Shown here: positions 13,826-22,590 of the stretch, piece after piece | How the letters are laid out: every line of letters begins with the position of its first letter | Position numbering within the stretch: position 1 is the first letter of the stretch | IMG/VR virus record: IMGVR_UViG_3300001242_000083 | Span: 1-26,383 of that record | Length of the DNA stretch: 26,383 bases | Reading direction: 5' to 3' (one strand) | Source of the DNA: a virus | Position numbers and translations under genes: made by a program | The notes under the pieces: generated by a model | The model's input: the letters and a program-made list of their open reading frames with translations, nothing else | What the model was told of the DNA's origin: nothing | The model's database searches: none

Positions 13826-15295
13826 ATGGGAACTTATGTAACAGAAAGTGGACTTATTATAAAAACTCTTGCTGAAATTGTAACTGAGTATGAAGCCTAC
13901 TTCAAAACAATCCTGGGAAATGACATTGACACCGATCCCACGGGTACTATTGGACAACTCATCGCAATGCTTTCTAAGAGAGATAGTGACCTCTGGCTTG
14001 CTGCTCAAGAGATTTACACATCAAGAGACCCAAGTCAGGCCACAGGCACAAGCCTTGATGGAATCAGTGCTGAGACCGGGGTAACCAGACTTGATGCAAC
14101 ACCCACAACTGTGGATAGTGTTTGTCACTATGGTGATGAAGGTGTAGTTGTTCCGGCCAATACAAAGGTTAGAAAGACAAGTGCAACTCTTACTTTTTCA
14201 CTTGACACCGATGTAACTATTTCTGAGACCGCTTGCAATGATGCTTACTTGCTTCCCAATGCCGATCCCACAACTCCTACAGCCTATGCAGTAGTTCTGG
14301 CAGGAGTGACCTATAGCTTTACAACAGCCTCGACTTCAAAAACAGATCTTATAAACGGACTTGTGGGTGTTATAAATGCAGGTGCTTTTCCCGGAACTGC
14401 TGTACTTGACAATGCAGTGCATACCACTGGTGTGACTTTAAGAGTTTATGACCTGGCAAATGCTTTCTCAATAACCTACGATTCCATTTTTGACAACACC
14501 AAGTTTGGAACCATTGGTTCTTACACCTGTGACGAAGACGGTGTCAATGCAGTGGCTACAGAAAACTTGAACACAATCATCAATCCGATTTCAGGATGGG
14601 ATTATGTGCTTAACCTCGATGCCGGAGCAACGGGCAGACTTGTAGAGACCGATGCAGCTCTCAGAATACGTAGGGCACTTGCACAGGGCACAAGCAAAGC
14701 AACTGAAGAAGCAATCAGACAATACATACTAAACAATGTAGAGACCGTGGCTACTTGCAGTATTCAGTCCAATAGAACCAATGCAACCGTGGGAAGCCTG
14801 CCTGCCAAGAGTTTTGAAGTAGTAGTAGATGAGAGTGCAGTTGCAGCAGATGTGGCACAGGCCATCTGGGAAAGTGCTCCTGCTGGTGTGGAATACTACG
14901 GAACCGAATATGTTGATATAACAGACACTCAGGGTGGAACACAAAGGATTCACTTCAGCCGTTCAGTACCTCTTTACATCTGGGTTAAGGTTCTCAAGAA
15001 CGCCTTTAGTGAAGGTGAGACCTATCCTGCTGATGGTGATGCTCAAGTAAAACAAGCCATACTGGATTGGTCTGAAACCGCTTTTGAACTAGGCAAGGAT
15101 GTAATTCCTCTAAGACTGGCAGTGCCCATATATTCCATTCCAGGTGTGGGTGATATTCAGATCTCCCTATATAGTGACCTCAACTCAGGTGCAACTCCTG
15201 GACCCGGTGACTATGCAACCACAGACATCACTGTTAGTGCTACTCAGATAGCCACCTTTGCAATCGCAAGAATGACAATAGGAGTGATACCTTGA
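13826..15295 (+). CDS. Baseplate J-like wedge protein with an inserted beta-domain
   Basis: A 489-residue protein, start ATG 13826 with GGAG upstream. The first 90 residues carry TLAEIVTEYEAYFKTILGND, GTIGQLIAML and GTSLDGISAETGVTR, the standard start of Mu gp47/gpJ-like wedge proteins. The later part, LVETDAALRIRRALAQGTSK, then ATEEAIRQYILNNVETVA and EVVVDESAVAADVAQAIWES, is the J-like core, ending with a PIYSIPGVGDIQIS wedge region. Residues about 140-238 form a Thr/Ser-rich extra segment (AYAVVLAGVTYSFTTAST and following) similar to inserts in the cement and sheath proteins. The stop overlaps the TTG start of the next gene. Confidence 0.85.
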   Translation: MGTYVTESGLIIKTLAEIVTEYEAYFKTILGNDIDTDPTGTIGQLIAMLSKRDSDLWLAAQEIYTSRDPSQATGTSLDGISAETGVTRLDATPTTVDSVCHYGDEGVVVPANTKVRKTSATLTFSLDTDVTISETACNDAYLLPNADPTTPTAYAVVLAGVTYSFTTASTSKTDLINGLVGVINAGAFPGTAVLDNAVHTTGVTLRVYDLANAFSITYDSIFDNTKFGTIGSYTCDEDGVNAVATENLNTIINPISGWDYVLNLDAGATGRLVETDAALRIRRALAQGTSKATEEAIRQYILNNVETVATCSIQSNRTNATVGSLPAKSFEVVVDESAVAADVAQAIWESAPAGVEYYGTEYVDITDTQGGTQRIHFSRSVPLYIWVKVLKNAFSEGETYPADGDAQVKQAILDWSETAFELGKDVIPLRLAVPIYSIPGVGDIQISLYSDLNSGATPGPGDYATTDITVSATQIATFAIARMTIGVIP

Positions 15296-16704
15296 GCACC
15301 ATAACAATACCTTGGGAAACCAGTTTAACAACAGAAGCTCAGTATGGGTACTCTCTGTGTGTTTTCAATGATAAGTTATACCTTGCCACAGGCAACAGTC
15401 ATCTCTTGTATGTGTACGATTCATTCACTTGGCAAGTAGCTAACATTTTCTCCCTGGATGTAGACATAAAATGCCTGTGTGTTTACAAAGGCAAACTTTA
15501 CATAGGCACAGGTGGTTATGGAAAGATTTATGTATATGATGGCAACACTTATGAGCTTTCCTATGACATGGGATCACCCCTAGTTTCTTCTCTGTGTGTT
15601 TACAATGATAAACTCTATGCAGGTATGGGATCCACAATTCCTGCCAGAAGTTATGTATGGTGCTTTGATAACACCAACTGGGTGCTCTCTTTAACTGCTT
15701 CTCCTGAAACCGCAATAGGGGATATGTATGTTTACCAAGGTAGACTGTTTGCAGGAACATATCCTAGCGGTATAATTTATGTCTTTGATGATAGCACATG
15801 GGTGATCTCACAAGATACCCCTGAAGATGCCATAACCTGTTTTTGTGAATTTGAGAACAGACTATATGCAGGTACGGGAGCTAATAATAATCTTTATGTT
15901 TTGACAGGTGGTGTGTGGAGCATAGCTTATACCCTGACAGATGAAGTACAGATATATTCTATGCTTGTTTACAATGGCAGAATGTTTATAGGTACTTGCT
16001 TGGGTGGGAAAGTTTTTGCTTATGATGGCACAACCATGGAATTAAGCTATGACTCCGATGACACTTTCATATTCTCCCTTTGTATTTACCAGGATAAGTT
16101 ATTTTCAAGCAGTGGAACCTATGGTGGCCTTAGTGATGTCAGAAGATATGCTGAAGAACTGATAACTGCCACCGGGGACATGTCTAAGATCACAGATTAC
16201 AGTTACAACATGCAGTACCTTTTGGAGCAATACAAAAACAGTCCTAAATTAGTAGGGCTTATAAACTCATCAAACTTTCAGGCAGAAAAGATTGAGAGAG
16301 CACTTTATGAACTCAAGGAATTGTTTTACCTGAACACAGCAGAAGGCACTCAGCTTGACATCATTGGCAACAACATATTTGGACTACCCAGACTGGGGCT
16401 GCCAGATTACACCTACAGACAGGCTATTGCAGCCAAGGCTATACAGAGTAACTCAGGTACACCAGAGAGCATCATAGGGGCTATTAGAAGCCTACCCGAT
16501 GCCACCTTTGTGGAGTTTCACAACAAGTTTCCAGCAGAACATGCGGCTTATATTGTTGTAACCGATGCAGCTTTTAGTCAGAGTTGGTTAGAGAGTATTT
16601 CCCCGGCTGGAGTGGAGTGTGTCAGTGGAGGGTACTTGATCCTCAGTGATGGCAACTACCTAACTCTAGCAGATGGATCAAAGATTATATTACAGGAGAA
16701 TTGA
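15292..16704 (+). CDS. Baseplate wedge protein (DUF2612) with N-terminal seven-bladed beta-propeller
   Basis: A 470-residue protein starting at TTG 15292, with AGGAG 15280-15284 upstream and a TTGA overlap. Residues about 20-285 hold seven repeats of roughly 38-42 residues; each has a version of SLCVYNDKLYAGTG followed by IYVYDG.TW.LS. This describes a Kelch-like seven-bladed beta-propeller. Residues about 295-440 contain YLLEQYKNSPKLVGLI, NTAEGTQLDIIGNNIFGLPR and a SIIGAIRSLPDATFVEFH phrase, matching DUF2612, the domain of small wedge/tail-fibre connector proteins that follow J-like genes. The last 30 residues are DGNYLTLADGSKIILQEN-like, a common phage C-terminal strand. The usual DUF2612 protein is about 200 residues, so the propeller is an addition. 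Confidence 0.8.
   Translation: MSTITIPWETSLTTEAQYGYSLCVFNDKLYLATGNSHLLYVYDSFTWQVANIFSLDVDIKCLCVYKGKLYIGTGGYGKIYVYDGNTYELSYDMGSPLVSSLCVYNDKLYAGMGSTIPARSYVWCFDNTNWVLSLTASPETAIGDMYVYQGRLFAGTYPSGIIYVFDDSTWVISQDTPEDAITCFCEFENRLYAGTGANNNLYVLTGGVWSIAYTLTDEVQIYSMLVYNGRMFIGTCLGGKVFAYDGTTMELSYDSDDTFIFSLCIYQDKLFSSSGTYGGLSDVRRYAEELITATGDMSKITDYSYNMQYLLEQYKNSPKLVGLINSSNFQAEKIERALYELKELFYLNTAEGTQLDIIGNNIFGLPRLGLPDYTYRQAIAAKAIQSNSGTPESIIGAIRSLPDATFVEFHNKFPAEHAAYIVVTDAAFSQSWLESISPAGVECVSGGYLILSDGNYLTLADGSKIILQEN
15349..16146 (+). repeat. Seven protein repeats (beta-propeller blades)
   Basis: Blade-start phrases (LCVFNDKLYLATG, LCVYKGKLYIGTG, LCVYNDKLYAGMG, MYVYQGRLFAGT, FCEFENRLYAGTG, MLVYNGRMFIGT, LCIYQDKLFSSSG) recur with a spacing near 120 bp. 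At DNA level the repeats have diverged, apart from short shared words such as TGTGTGTTTAC, so the array is old rather than recently expanded. Confidence 0.75.
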
Positions 16705-16705
16705 A

Positions 16706-18163
16706 ATGGCAAATAGTATTTTATCAGAACTCACAGAAGTCACAAGTCTTGCAGCAACAGACCTGCTATACCTTGTCCGGGGAACGGGCACGGGCTGTGA
16801 CAAAAAGATTCAGCTTTCTAACTTCGGTGGAGCCATGGGCTTCTTTGGAAGTGCTTACACACTGGCAAACATTGGAGGCACGGTAAATGTGCATGTACCC
16901 AGTGCAAGTGATCCCACAATCAACTTTGCAAACACAGCAACGGGCTATGGAGCCCATGGCCTTTTGATTGGTATTGACAAGACCACAGGTGTAGCTTATA
17001 TCAACCAGCAAGAGAACTTATCATTACTAATAAAAACCAATAACACTACAAGAATAACTATTACTGCTGCTGGTGTTGTGGAGGTGGGCAGCTCACTTAC
17101 TTGTGTGGGGAACATAACTGTAAACACAAACAAGTTTTTTGTAAATGCTACTTATGGGAATATTGGTATAGGGGCTATACCTAATGCTGACTCCGATGAC
17201 CAAGGCTACAACATTGCCCGGATAGGAGCATCAGGGAGCCTTTATGCAACTACTTCAGGTGAAAGTATGATCCTTGCCTCTAATTCCAGGTACGTAGGAT
17301 CAGCCACATTCAAAAGGGATGTGAGTGGCTATGCCTCTTATTATCAACAGATCAATGGTACCCATCTTTTTGGAGTATCAGAAGCCACTGCTGCTGCTGA
17401 CTCTGCTATAACTTGGTCTACTGTAATGGACATTCACAGGGGTGCTACACATGGTGTGACAATCACAGGCAATCTGAACACTTCTGATGGAATTATAAGT
17501 ACAGTTCCAGATACAGATGCTTGGAGAGCTTTTGTAGGTACTACATCAGGAGCTCTGACAACAACAAACAGAGTATTGATGAATCTAAATCACTCTACAA
17601 GTGATACAATGGCAGATGGCTTTGGAACAGCCATTGACTTACAAGTTAATGCAGGCACAATATCTAGGATTTCTGCAAAAAGAAATGGGGCTGACAATAC
17701 GGGAACACTGAATTTAGGTGTAGCCGATGCTGGTGCTATGTATGATGTAGTAACAATAACTTATGCAAAAACAGTTGTTGTTTCAGCAGCAGTTCAGTTT
17801 AGTGGCTATGGAGCAGGCACAGCCACCTTTGATGCCAGTGGAAACATCACTTCGGTTTCTGACATGAACAAGAAAAACTACATCAGTGATTTCACTGGTG
17901 GGCTTGAATCTATCATGGGAATAAAACCAATCAATTATATGTGGAAACCAGAAACAGGATTGGACACAGTAAATGTGTACACAGGTTTCAGTGCACAGAA
18001 TGTAAAAGAGTTTATACCTGAAGCCGTCTTTGGTACCGAAGGCAATTATTCATTATCAGATAGACCTATTATAGCTGCCCTTGTGAATGGCATGAAAGAA
18101 CAACAACTGGTTATTGAAAACCAAACAAAAAGAATTGAACAACTTGAAGCATTGCTAAGCTAA
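16706..18163 (+). CDS. Tail fibre/spike with S74-type C-terminal intramolecular chaperone
   Basis: The start is ATG 16706, with AGGAG upstream, overlapping nothing; an open frame upstream lies in the wedge gene. The product is 485 residues. The N-terminus (LTEVTSLAATDLLYLVRGTG, then KKIQLSNF) is a short anchor motif shared with the next fibre gene. The middle is a Gly/Thr/Asn-rich beta fibre (e.g. ITVNTNKFFVNATYGNIGIG). The C-terminal 100 residues start at Ser385-Asp386 (SDMNKKNYISDF) and run through SIMGIKPINYMWK, GFSAQNVKEFIPEAV and a final coiled coil. This is the peptidase S74 chaperone, which trimerises the fibre and then cuts itself off before the Ser. Receptor binding is inferred. Confidence 0.85.
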   Translation: MANSILSELTEVTSLAATDLLYLVRGTGTGCDKKIQLSNFGGAMGFFGSAYTLANIGGTVNVHVPSASDPTINFANTATGYGAHGLLIGIDKTTGVAYINQQENLSLLIKTNNTTRITITAAGVVEVGSSLTCVGNITVNTNKFFVNATYGNIGIGAIPNADSDDQGYNIARIGASGSLYATTSGESMILASNSRYVGSATFKRDVSGYASYYQQINGTHLFGVSEATAAADSAITWSTVMDIHRGATHGVTITGNLNTSDGIISTVPDTDAWRAFVGTTSGALTTTNRVLMNLNHSTSDTMADGFGTAIDLQVNAGTISRISAKRNGADNTGTLNLGVADAGAMYDVVTITYAKTVVVSAAVQFSGYGAGTATFDASGNITSVSDMNKKNYISDFTGGLESIMGIKPINYMWKPETGLDTVNVYTGFSAQNVKEFIPEAVFGTEGNYSLSDRPIIAALVNGMKEQQLVIENQTKRIEQLEALLS

Positions 18164-18182
18164 CAAAGCAGAGGAATTTATT

Positions 18183-21100
18183 ATGGCAAAAATGGTAGCA
18201 GATCTTGTAGAAGCAACGATACTTGACAAAGACGACCTCCTCTATGTAGTCAGAGGCACAAGCACTACATCGGGCAAAAAGATGAAAGGCTCTCAGTTCC
18301 TAATGGAAGTCCTAACGGCTTCGGGCAACACAGGGATTGATCTGAGCTCAAAGACATCAGACCTGCTTGTTGAAATGACAGGTGCTGATGCTGGACCCAA
18401 GACTTTTGTATGTACAGCAGCAGAGTACCTGCCCTTGGGCCGAAGATTCATCTTTGCAAACAATGGCAGTGGAACAACGGTTTACACACTCACACTACCT
18501 GACCTCACAACCCACACCGTTAATCCTGGTGATACAATAACTATCATCTGTCTTGCTGCTGGAATCATTGTAGAGAAGAACATCCTGGGAAATGCCCTAA
18601 CAGCCACAAGGTTACAAACTGCACGAACAATAAATGGCACCAGCTTTGATGGCAGTGCAAATATTACAGTCACAGCAGCAGCAGGAACCCTTACCGGAGC
18701 GACCCTGGCTTCTAATGTAACAGCAAGTTATCTCACCTCTGTGGGTATTCTCACAGCGGTACAAGTAGATAATGTAAACATTGATGGAAACACAATAGCT
18801 TCCACCAGTGGTGATCTTAACATAAACCCCTTTGCTGGCTCAAAGATACTTCTGGATGCAACCATTTCCGTGGACGCTGGTGTAATCACAGGTGCAACAA
18901 GTATAACCTCTACTACTTTTCTGGGAGACCTCAATGGCACAATAAACACAGCCACCACAGCAGCTACCCAATCACAGGGAGACAACAGCACCAAGGTAGC
19001 CACAACAGCTTATGTCGATGCCGCTGTACTAACTGAGGACTTCTGGACACGAACATCCACCACAGTCACTCTAAAGACATCTGGAGACACCTTGAACCTC
19101 AGTGGTGACTTTCAAGTAGCCACAAGCAAATTCACAGTTGCAGCACTCACAGGAAACACGGCTATTTATGGGGACCTTGCAGTTGCTACAAACAAGTTTA
19201 CAGTGGCAAGTGCAACGGGCAACACAGTTGTAGCTGGCACTTTTCATGGAGCCGGGGACTTTGACATTGCCACCAATCTATTCCAGATTGCTGCTGCTAC
19301 GGGAAACACACTCATTGCAGGTACTCTGGGAGTTACTGGAGCCATTACAGGCAACTTGACAGGTAATTGCTCTGGGACAGCAGCAACGGTCACAGGAGCA
19401 GCCCAAACAAGTATCACAAGCCTTGGCACTCTTACAGCACTTCAAGTTGACAATGTGAACATAAATGGAGACACAATCTCTAACACAACAGGTATTTTAT
19501 ACCTGACCCCTTATACAGGCAATGCAGTTGTAATTGACGGGTACTTCAGCTTTGATGGAACCATACTTACAGGCATCACAGATTCAAACATGACCATAAC
19601 TGCTCCTACTGGCAGAAACATTGGTATAGAGGGAGTGACCTTTGATGGTGGCGTAGTGGGAGGAATAAGCTCTCTGGGAGTCACAGGTACAAGAGTTACA
19701 GCAGGTTTCTTTACCGATCTCACAATAACCAATGCAATCTCAGGAAGTATTACAGGTAATGCTGCAACAGCTACTAAACTTGCAACAGCCAGAGCGATTA
19801 ATGGAGTTGACTTTGATGGCAGTGCAGCTATAACAGTCACAGCAGCGGGTAGTACACTCACAGGTACAAGTCTGAACTCTACTATTGTAAGTTCAAGCCT
19901 GACTTCAGTGGGTACTCTCTCAAGCCTAGCAATGGGAGGGAACATTGCACTGGGTTCAAATTACCTTTCTGGTGATGGAGGTAATGAAGGCTTACAGATA
20001 GATGCAAGTGGAAACGCTACATTCAGTGGTGTTATAAATGGAACAAGTGCTTCTTTATCTAGTTCTATTGCTTGTACGACTATTTCAAGTTATTTCAGCC
20101 TGAATTTGACAAACACTATGGCAAGGCCAATAAGTATCAAACACATAACATCAGGTACACAAACCGATGGCTTTGGTGTAGGCATCAGCTATGCCACACA
20201 AACAGGTGCAGGGGATCCTAACATAGTTGGTTATCTTGGTTTTGTAAGAGCGGGAGCCGATGGGACCAGTGATCTTGTAGGACTTCCTTCTACAACAGGC
20301 ACACCCACAGAGAGATTTAGAGTAAGCAGTGCTGGTGTACTTTCCAGTATCACTTCCATTGGTGTAACTGGTGCAAGAATAGCCAATGCTTTCTTTACTG
20401 ATTTAGCAGTAACAAACGCTATTGCAGGTTCTATTACAGGAACGGCAGCAAAGGCTACAAATTTAGTTGGTGGAAATAGTACAACTCTTTTAGGTTCTAT
20501 TGGCTACCAATCTAACACAGACACCACAACAATGCTTGTACCCAATACAACAAGTACAAAGAAATTCCTAAGAATGACTGGCACAGGCACAAATGGGGCT
20601 GTTCCTGTATGGGACACAATTGTTGATGCTGATATTCCTAATCTTACAGGTAAGACATATAATGGCTTAACACTAACTGCTGCTAGTGTAGGCTTTACTA
20701 TTGCTGGAGGGACTACAAGCAAAACACTTACTATAAACAACACCCTTGCACTCTCAGGTACAGATTCAACAGTTATAACGTTACCAGCAACAACGGGAAC
20801 AGTGGCTTTAAATAACCAGACATTTTATTTGGGTTCTACATCCATTGCCATTAATAGGGCCTCAGCTTCTATTGCACTTACTGGAATCACAAGTATTGAT
20901 GGATCAAGTGCAAGTTGTACAGGTAATGCAGCCACAGTTACCACAAATGCAAATCTCACAGGAGTAGTAACATCCACAGGCAATACAACGGCCATAGCAT
21001 CAGGTGCAATAAAAGCTAATATGCTTCAGAGTGCAGCAAGTGATTTGGGTGCAGCCAATGTAACCATTGATTTGAGTAATACCAATGGAGCTTATGTTAC

Positions 21101-22571
21101 CAATGTGACTATTGATGGAACTTACACAGGCACGTTTTCAGGGAACCTCACTGGTAATGTAACAGGTAACTGTTCAGGCACAGCAGCCACGGTCACAGGT
21201 GCAGCACAGGCATCCATAACATCAGTAGGCACACTGTCAACACTCACAGTCAGTGGAGCCATCGCATCCTCAAATGGCTTATCAACATTCACATACACTA
21301 CGATAGATGGAAACACACCTTTAACTGTAACAAATGCAGGTGTAATTGCCGGAAGATTTATCGGAGCAGCAACCGACACAACGGTAGCAAATGGCTCTGG
21401 GGTTAGATTAGCCCTAAGAAATAGCAATGGTACAAATAATAACTATTCTCAAATACAATTTGAAGAAAGCAACGGTAGTCCAAGTGCTTTAATTACTTGC
21501 AAGCATTTAGTACATAGTGCAACAGTACCAGAAAGCGAACTTTACTTTTTTACCAGAAATGGGGCTAGTCTTACTCAGGCAATGAAGCTAGACAAGGTTG
21601 GAGCAGTAACCATTACAGGAGCCATCACCGGAGCAACGACCACAAACACGATCAACGGTGTTATAATAAATAGTGGTGCTGTTAGTGGTGTATCTACACT
21701 GACTACTACTTCAAACGTAACGATTAGCACTGTAGCAAATGGATTGACTATAGGAACTGTCACGACTGCCTCAGATGCTGCTGTTCAAATTGGTGCTACT
21801 CTAGCTAACGGTTTTCATTATCTGGACTATTGTGTTGCTGATGCCTACTCTGCACAATATGCTATAAGAAAATCTAGAGGTACTGCTGCATCACCAGCAT
21901 CTGTATCTAGTGGTGATGTTTTAGGAACATATGGATTTTATGCGCACGATGGTACTAACTGGTATAAGACAGCACAGATTAGAGCTACTATATCAGCAAC
22001 AACTGGAACTACAGATTTACCTACAAAACTAGATTTTTACACAACACCCGATGGTAGTGCTACTGCTGCAATAGCATTGACATTAGGAGCGGACAAATCA
22101 GCTACTTTTTATGGTGCTGCTAGTGGGGTTACAAGTTTTGCAGCATCAGGCCGTATTACAACCACAGACACAACAGAGGCCACTACTACCAGTGACGGTA
22201 GTATTGCTACTGCTGGGGGCATAAGTTGTGTTAAAGCTATCTATGCAGGTGGTGATCTCACAGTGCTTGGTAGTAACGTGACACTTGCACCTGGTGGCGT
22301 TACGTTTAAATGTGATGAAGCTGGATCTGAGCCTGGTAGCCAATTTATTTTTCGTGTGGACAATGCGACTAGATTATCAATGGGCTCGGGTGCTGCTACA
22401 TTTACGATACCTGTAATAACAACGCAGTATAAATTATCAGCACTTAACACGGCCCCGGCAAACGCAGGGGCAACTGGAACGCTTGGGGAAATTAGAGTAG
22501 TGGCAGATGCGATCTACGTTTGCACGGCTACAAATACTTGGGTTAAGGCAGCATTAGCAACTTGGTCATAA
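18183..22571 (+). CDS. Very long repeat-rich tail fibre protein
   Basis: A 1462-residue protein, start ATG 18183 with AGAGGAA upstream. The N-terminus (DLVEATILDKDDLLYVVRGT) repeats the anchor motif of the preceding fibre. The shaft is Gly/Thr/Asn-rich and holds several repeat types, e.g. LTGNCSGTAATVTGAAQ.SI with TS.GTL, FDGSA.ITVTA, and KFTVAALTGNT. It includes the common fibre phrases DNSTKVATTAYVDAAV and SDGSIATAGGISCVKAIYAGG. The C-terminus (SALNTAPANAGATGTLGEIR, then YVCTATNTWVKAALATW) is a tip found on many phage fibres. No S74 chaperone and no enzymatic domain is seen. The last 300 bp have more CG dinucleotides than the rest, suggesting tip exchange. It is probably the main host-binding fibre. 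Confidence 0.85.
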   Translation: MAKMVADLVEATILDKDDLLYVVRGTSTTSGKKMKGSQFLMEVLTASGNTGIDLSSKTSDLLVEMTGADAGPKTFVCTAAEYLPLGRRFIFANNGSGTTVYTLTLPDLTTHTVNPGDTITIICLAAGIIVEKNILGNALTATRLQTARTINGTSFDGSANITVTAAAGTLTGATLASNVTASYLTSVGILTAVQVDNVNIDGNTIASTSGDLNINPFAGSKILLDATISVDAGVITGATSITSTTFLGDLNGTINTATTAATQSQGDNSTKVATTAYVDAAVLTEDFWTRTSTTVTLKTSGDTLNLSGDFQVATSKFTVAALTGNTAIYGDLAVATNKFTVASATGNTVVAGTFHGAGDFDIATNLFQIAAATGNTLIAGTLGVTGAITGNLTGNCSGTAATVTGAAQTSITSLGTLTALQVDNVNINGDTISNTTGILYLTPYTGNAVVIDGYFSFDGTILTGITDSNMTITAPTGRNIGIEGVTFDGGVVGGISSLGVTGTRVTAGFFTDLTITNAISGSITGNAATATKLATARAINGVDFDGSAAITVTAAGSTLTGTSLNSTIVSSSLTSVGTLSSLAMGGNIALGSNYLSGDGGNEGLQIDASGNATFSGVINGTSASLSSSIACTTISSYFSLNLTNTMARPISIKHITSGTQTDGFGVGISYATQTGAGDPNIVGYLGFVRAGADGTSDLVGLPSTTGTPTERFRVSSAGVLSSITSIGVTGARIANAFFTDLAVTNAIAGSITGTAAKATNLVGGNSTTLLGSIGYQSNTDTTTMLVPNTTSTKKFLRMTGTGTNGAVPVWDTIVDADIPNLTGKTYNGLTLTAASVGFTIAGGTTSKTLTINNTLALSGTDSTVITLPATTGTVALNNQTFYLGSTSIAINRASASIALTGITSIDGSSASCTGNAATVTTNANLTGVVTSTGNTTAIASGAIKANMLQSAASDLGAANVTIDLSNTNGAYVTNVTIDGTYTGTFSGNLTGNVTGNCSGTAATVTGAAQASITSVGTLSTLTVSGAIASSNGLSTFTYTTIDGNTPLTVTNAGVIAGRFIGAATDTTVANGSGVRLALRNSNGTNNNYSQIQFEESNGSPSALITCKHLVHSATVPESELYFFTRNGASLTQAMKLDKVGAVTITGAITGATTTNTINGVIINSGAVSGVSTLTTTSNVTISTVANGLTIGTVTTASDAAVQIGATLANGFHYLDYCVADAYSAQYAIRKSRGTAASPASVSSGDVLGTYGFYAHDGTNWYKTAQIRATISATTGTTDLPTKLDFYTTPDGSATAAIALTLGADKSATFYGAASGVTSFAASGRITTTDTTEATTTSDGSIATAGGISCVKAIYAGGDLTVLGSNVTLAPGGVTFKCDEAGSEPGSQFIFRVDNATRLSMGSGAATFTIPVITTQYKLSALNTAPANAGATGTLGEIRVVADAIYVCTATNTWVKAALATWS
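18606..18800 (+). repeat. Fibre repeat type A, copy 1
   Basis: Encodes TARTINGTSFDGSANITVTA followed by a Gly/Thr-rich stretch and LTSVGILTAVQVDNVNIDG. A second diverged copy lies at about 19766-19935. Both repeats are phrases known from phage fibre shafts. Confidence 0.6.
19105..19334 (+). repeat. Three tandem fibre repeats (FTVA..TGNT type)
   Basis: Three consecutive units encode VATSKFTVAALTGNT, VATNKFTVASATGNT and IATNLFQIAAATGNT, each followed by a short linker (AIYGDL, VVAGTF, LIAGTL). A single related unit (VNTNKFFVNATYGN) is present in the preceding fibre gene. Confidence 0.65.
19331..19480 (+). repeat. Fibre repeat type B, copy 1
   Basis: Encodes GNLTGNCSGTAATVTGAAQT, then SITSLGTLTALQVDNVNING. 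A close second copy at about 21137-21262 encodes GNVTGNCSGTAATVTGAAQA, then SITSVGTLSTL. The DNA of the copies shares words such as ACGGTCACAGG, so these could serve as recombination points. Confidence 0.65.
19766..19935 (+). repeat. Fibre repeat type A, copy 2
   Basis: Encodes TARAINGVDFDGSAAITVTA, then LTGTSLNST and SLTSVGTLSSL, matching copy 1 at 18606-18800 with substitutions throughout. Confidence 0.6.
21137..21262 (+). repeat. Fibre repeat type B, copy 2
   Basis: Encodes GNLTGNVTGNCSGTAATVTG then AAQASITSVGTLSTLTVSG; pairs with copy 1 at 19331-19480. Confidence 0.65.
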
Positions 22572-22590
22572 TTTAAAAGGAGAATAAACA

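Noticed and set aside
19511-19945. Minus-strand open frame of 144 codons in the long fibre gene
   Set aside because: It is a Val/Pro/Ala-rich mirror of the Thr/Gly-rich fibre repeats, with no SD; similar mirror frames occur elsewhere in the fibre and virion genes.
18606-21262. CRISPR-like or mobile-element explanation for the fibre repeats
   Set aside because: Repeats are in frame, diverged and encode shaft motifs; there are no uniform spacers, terminal inverted repeats or transposase.
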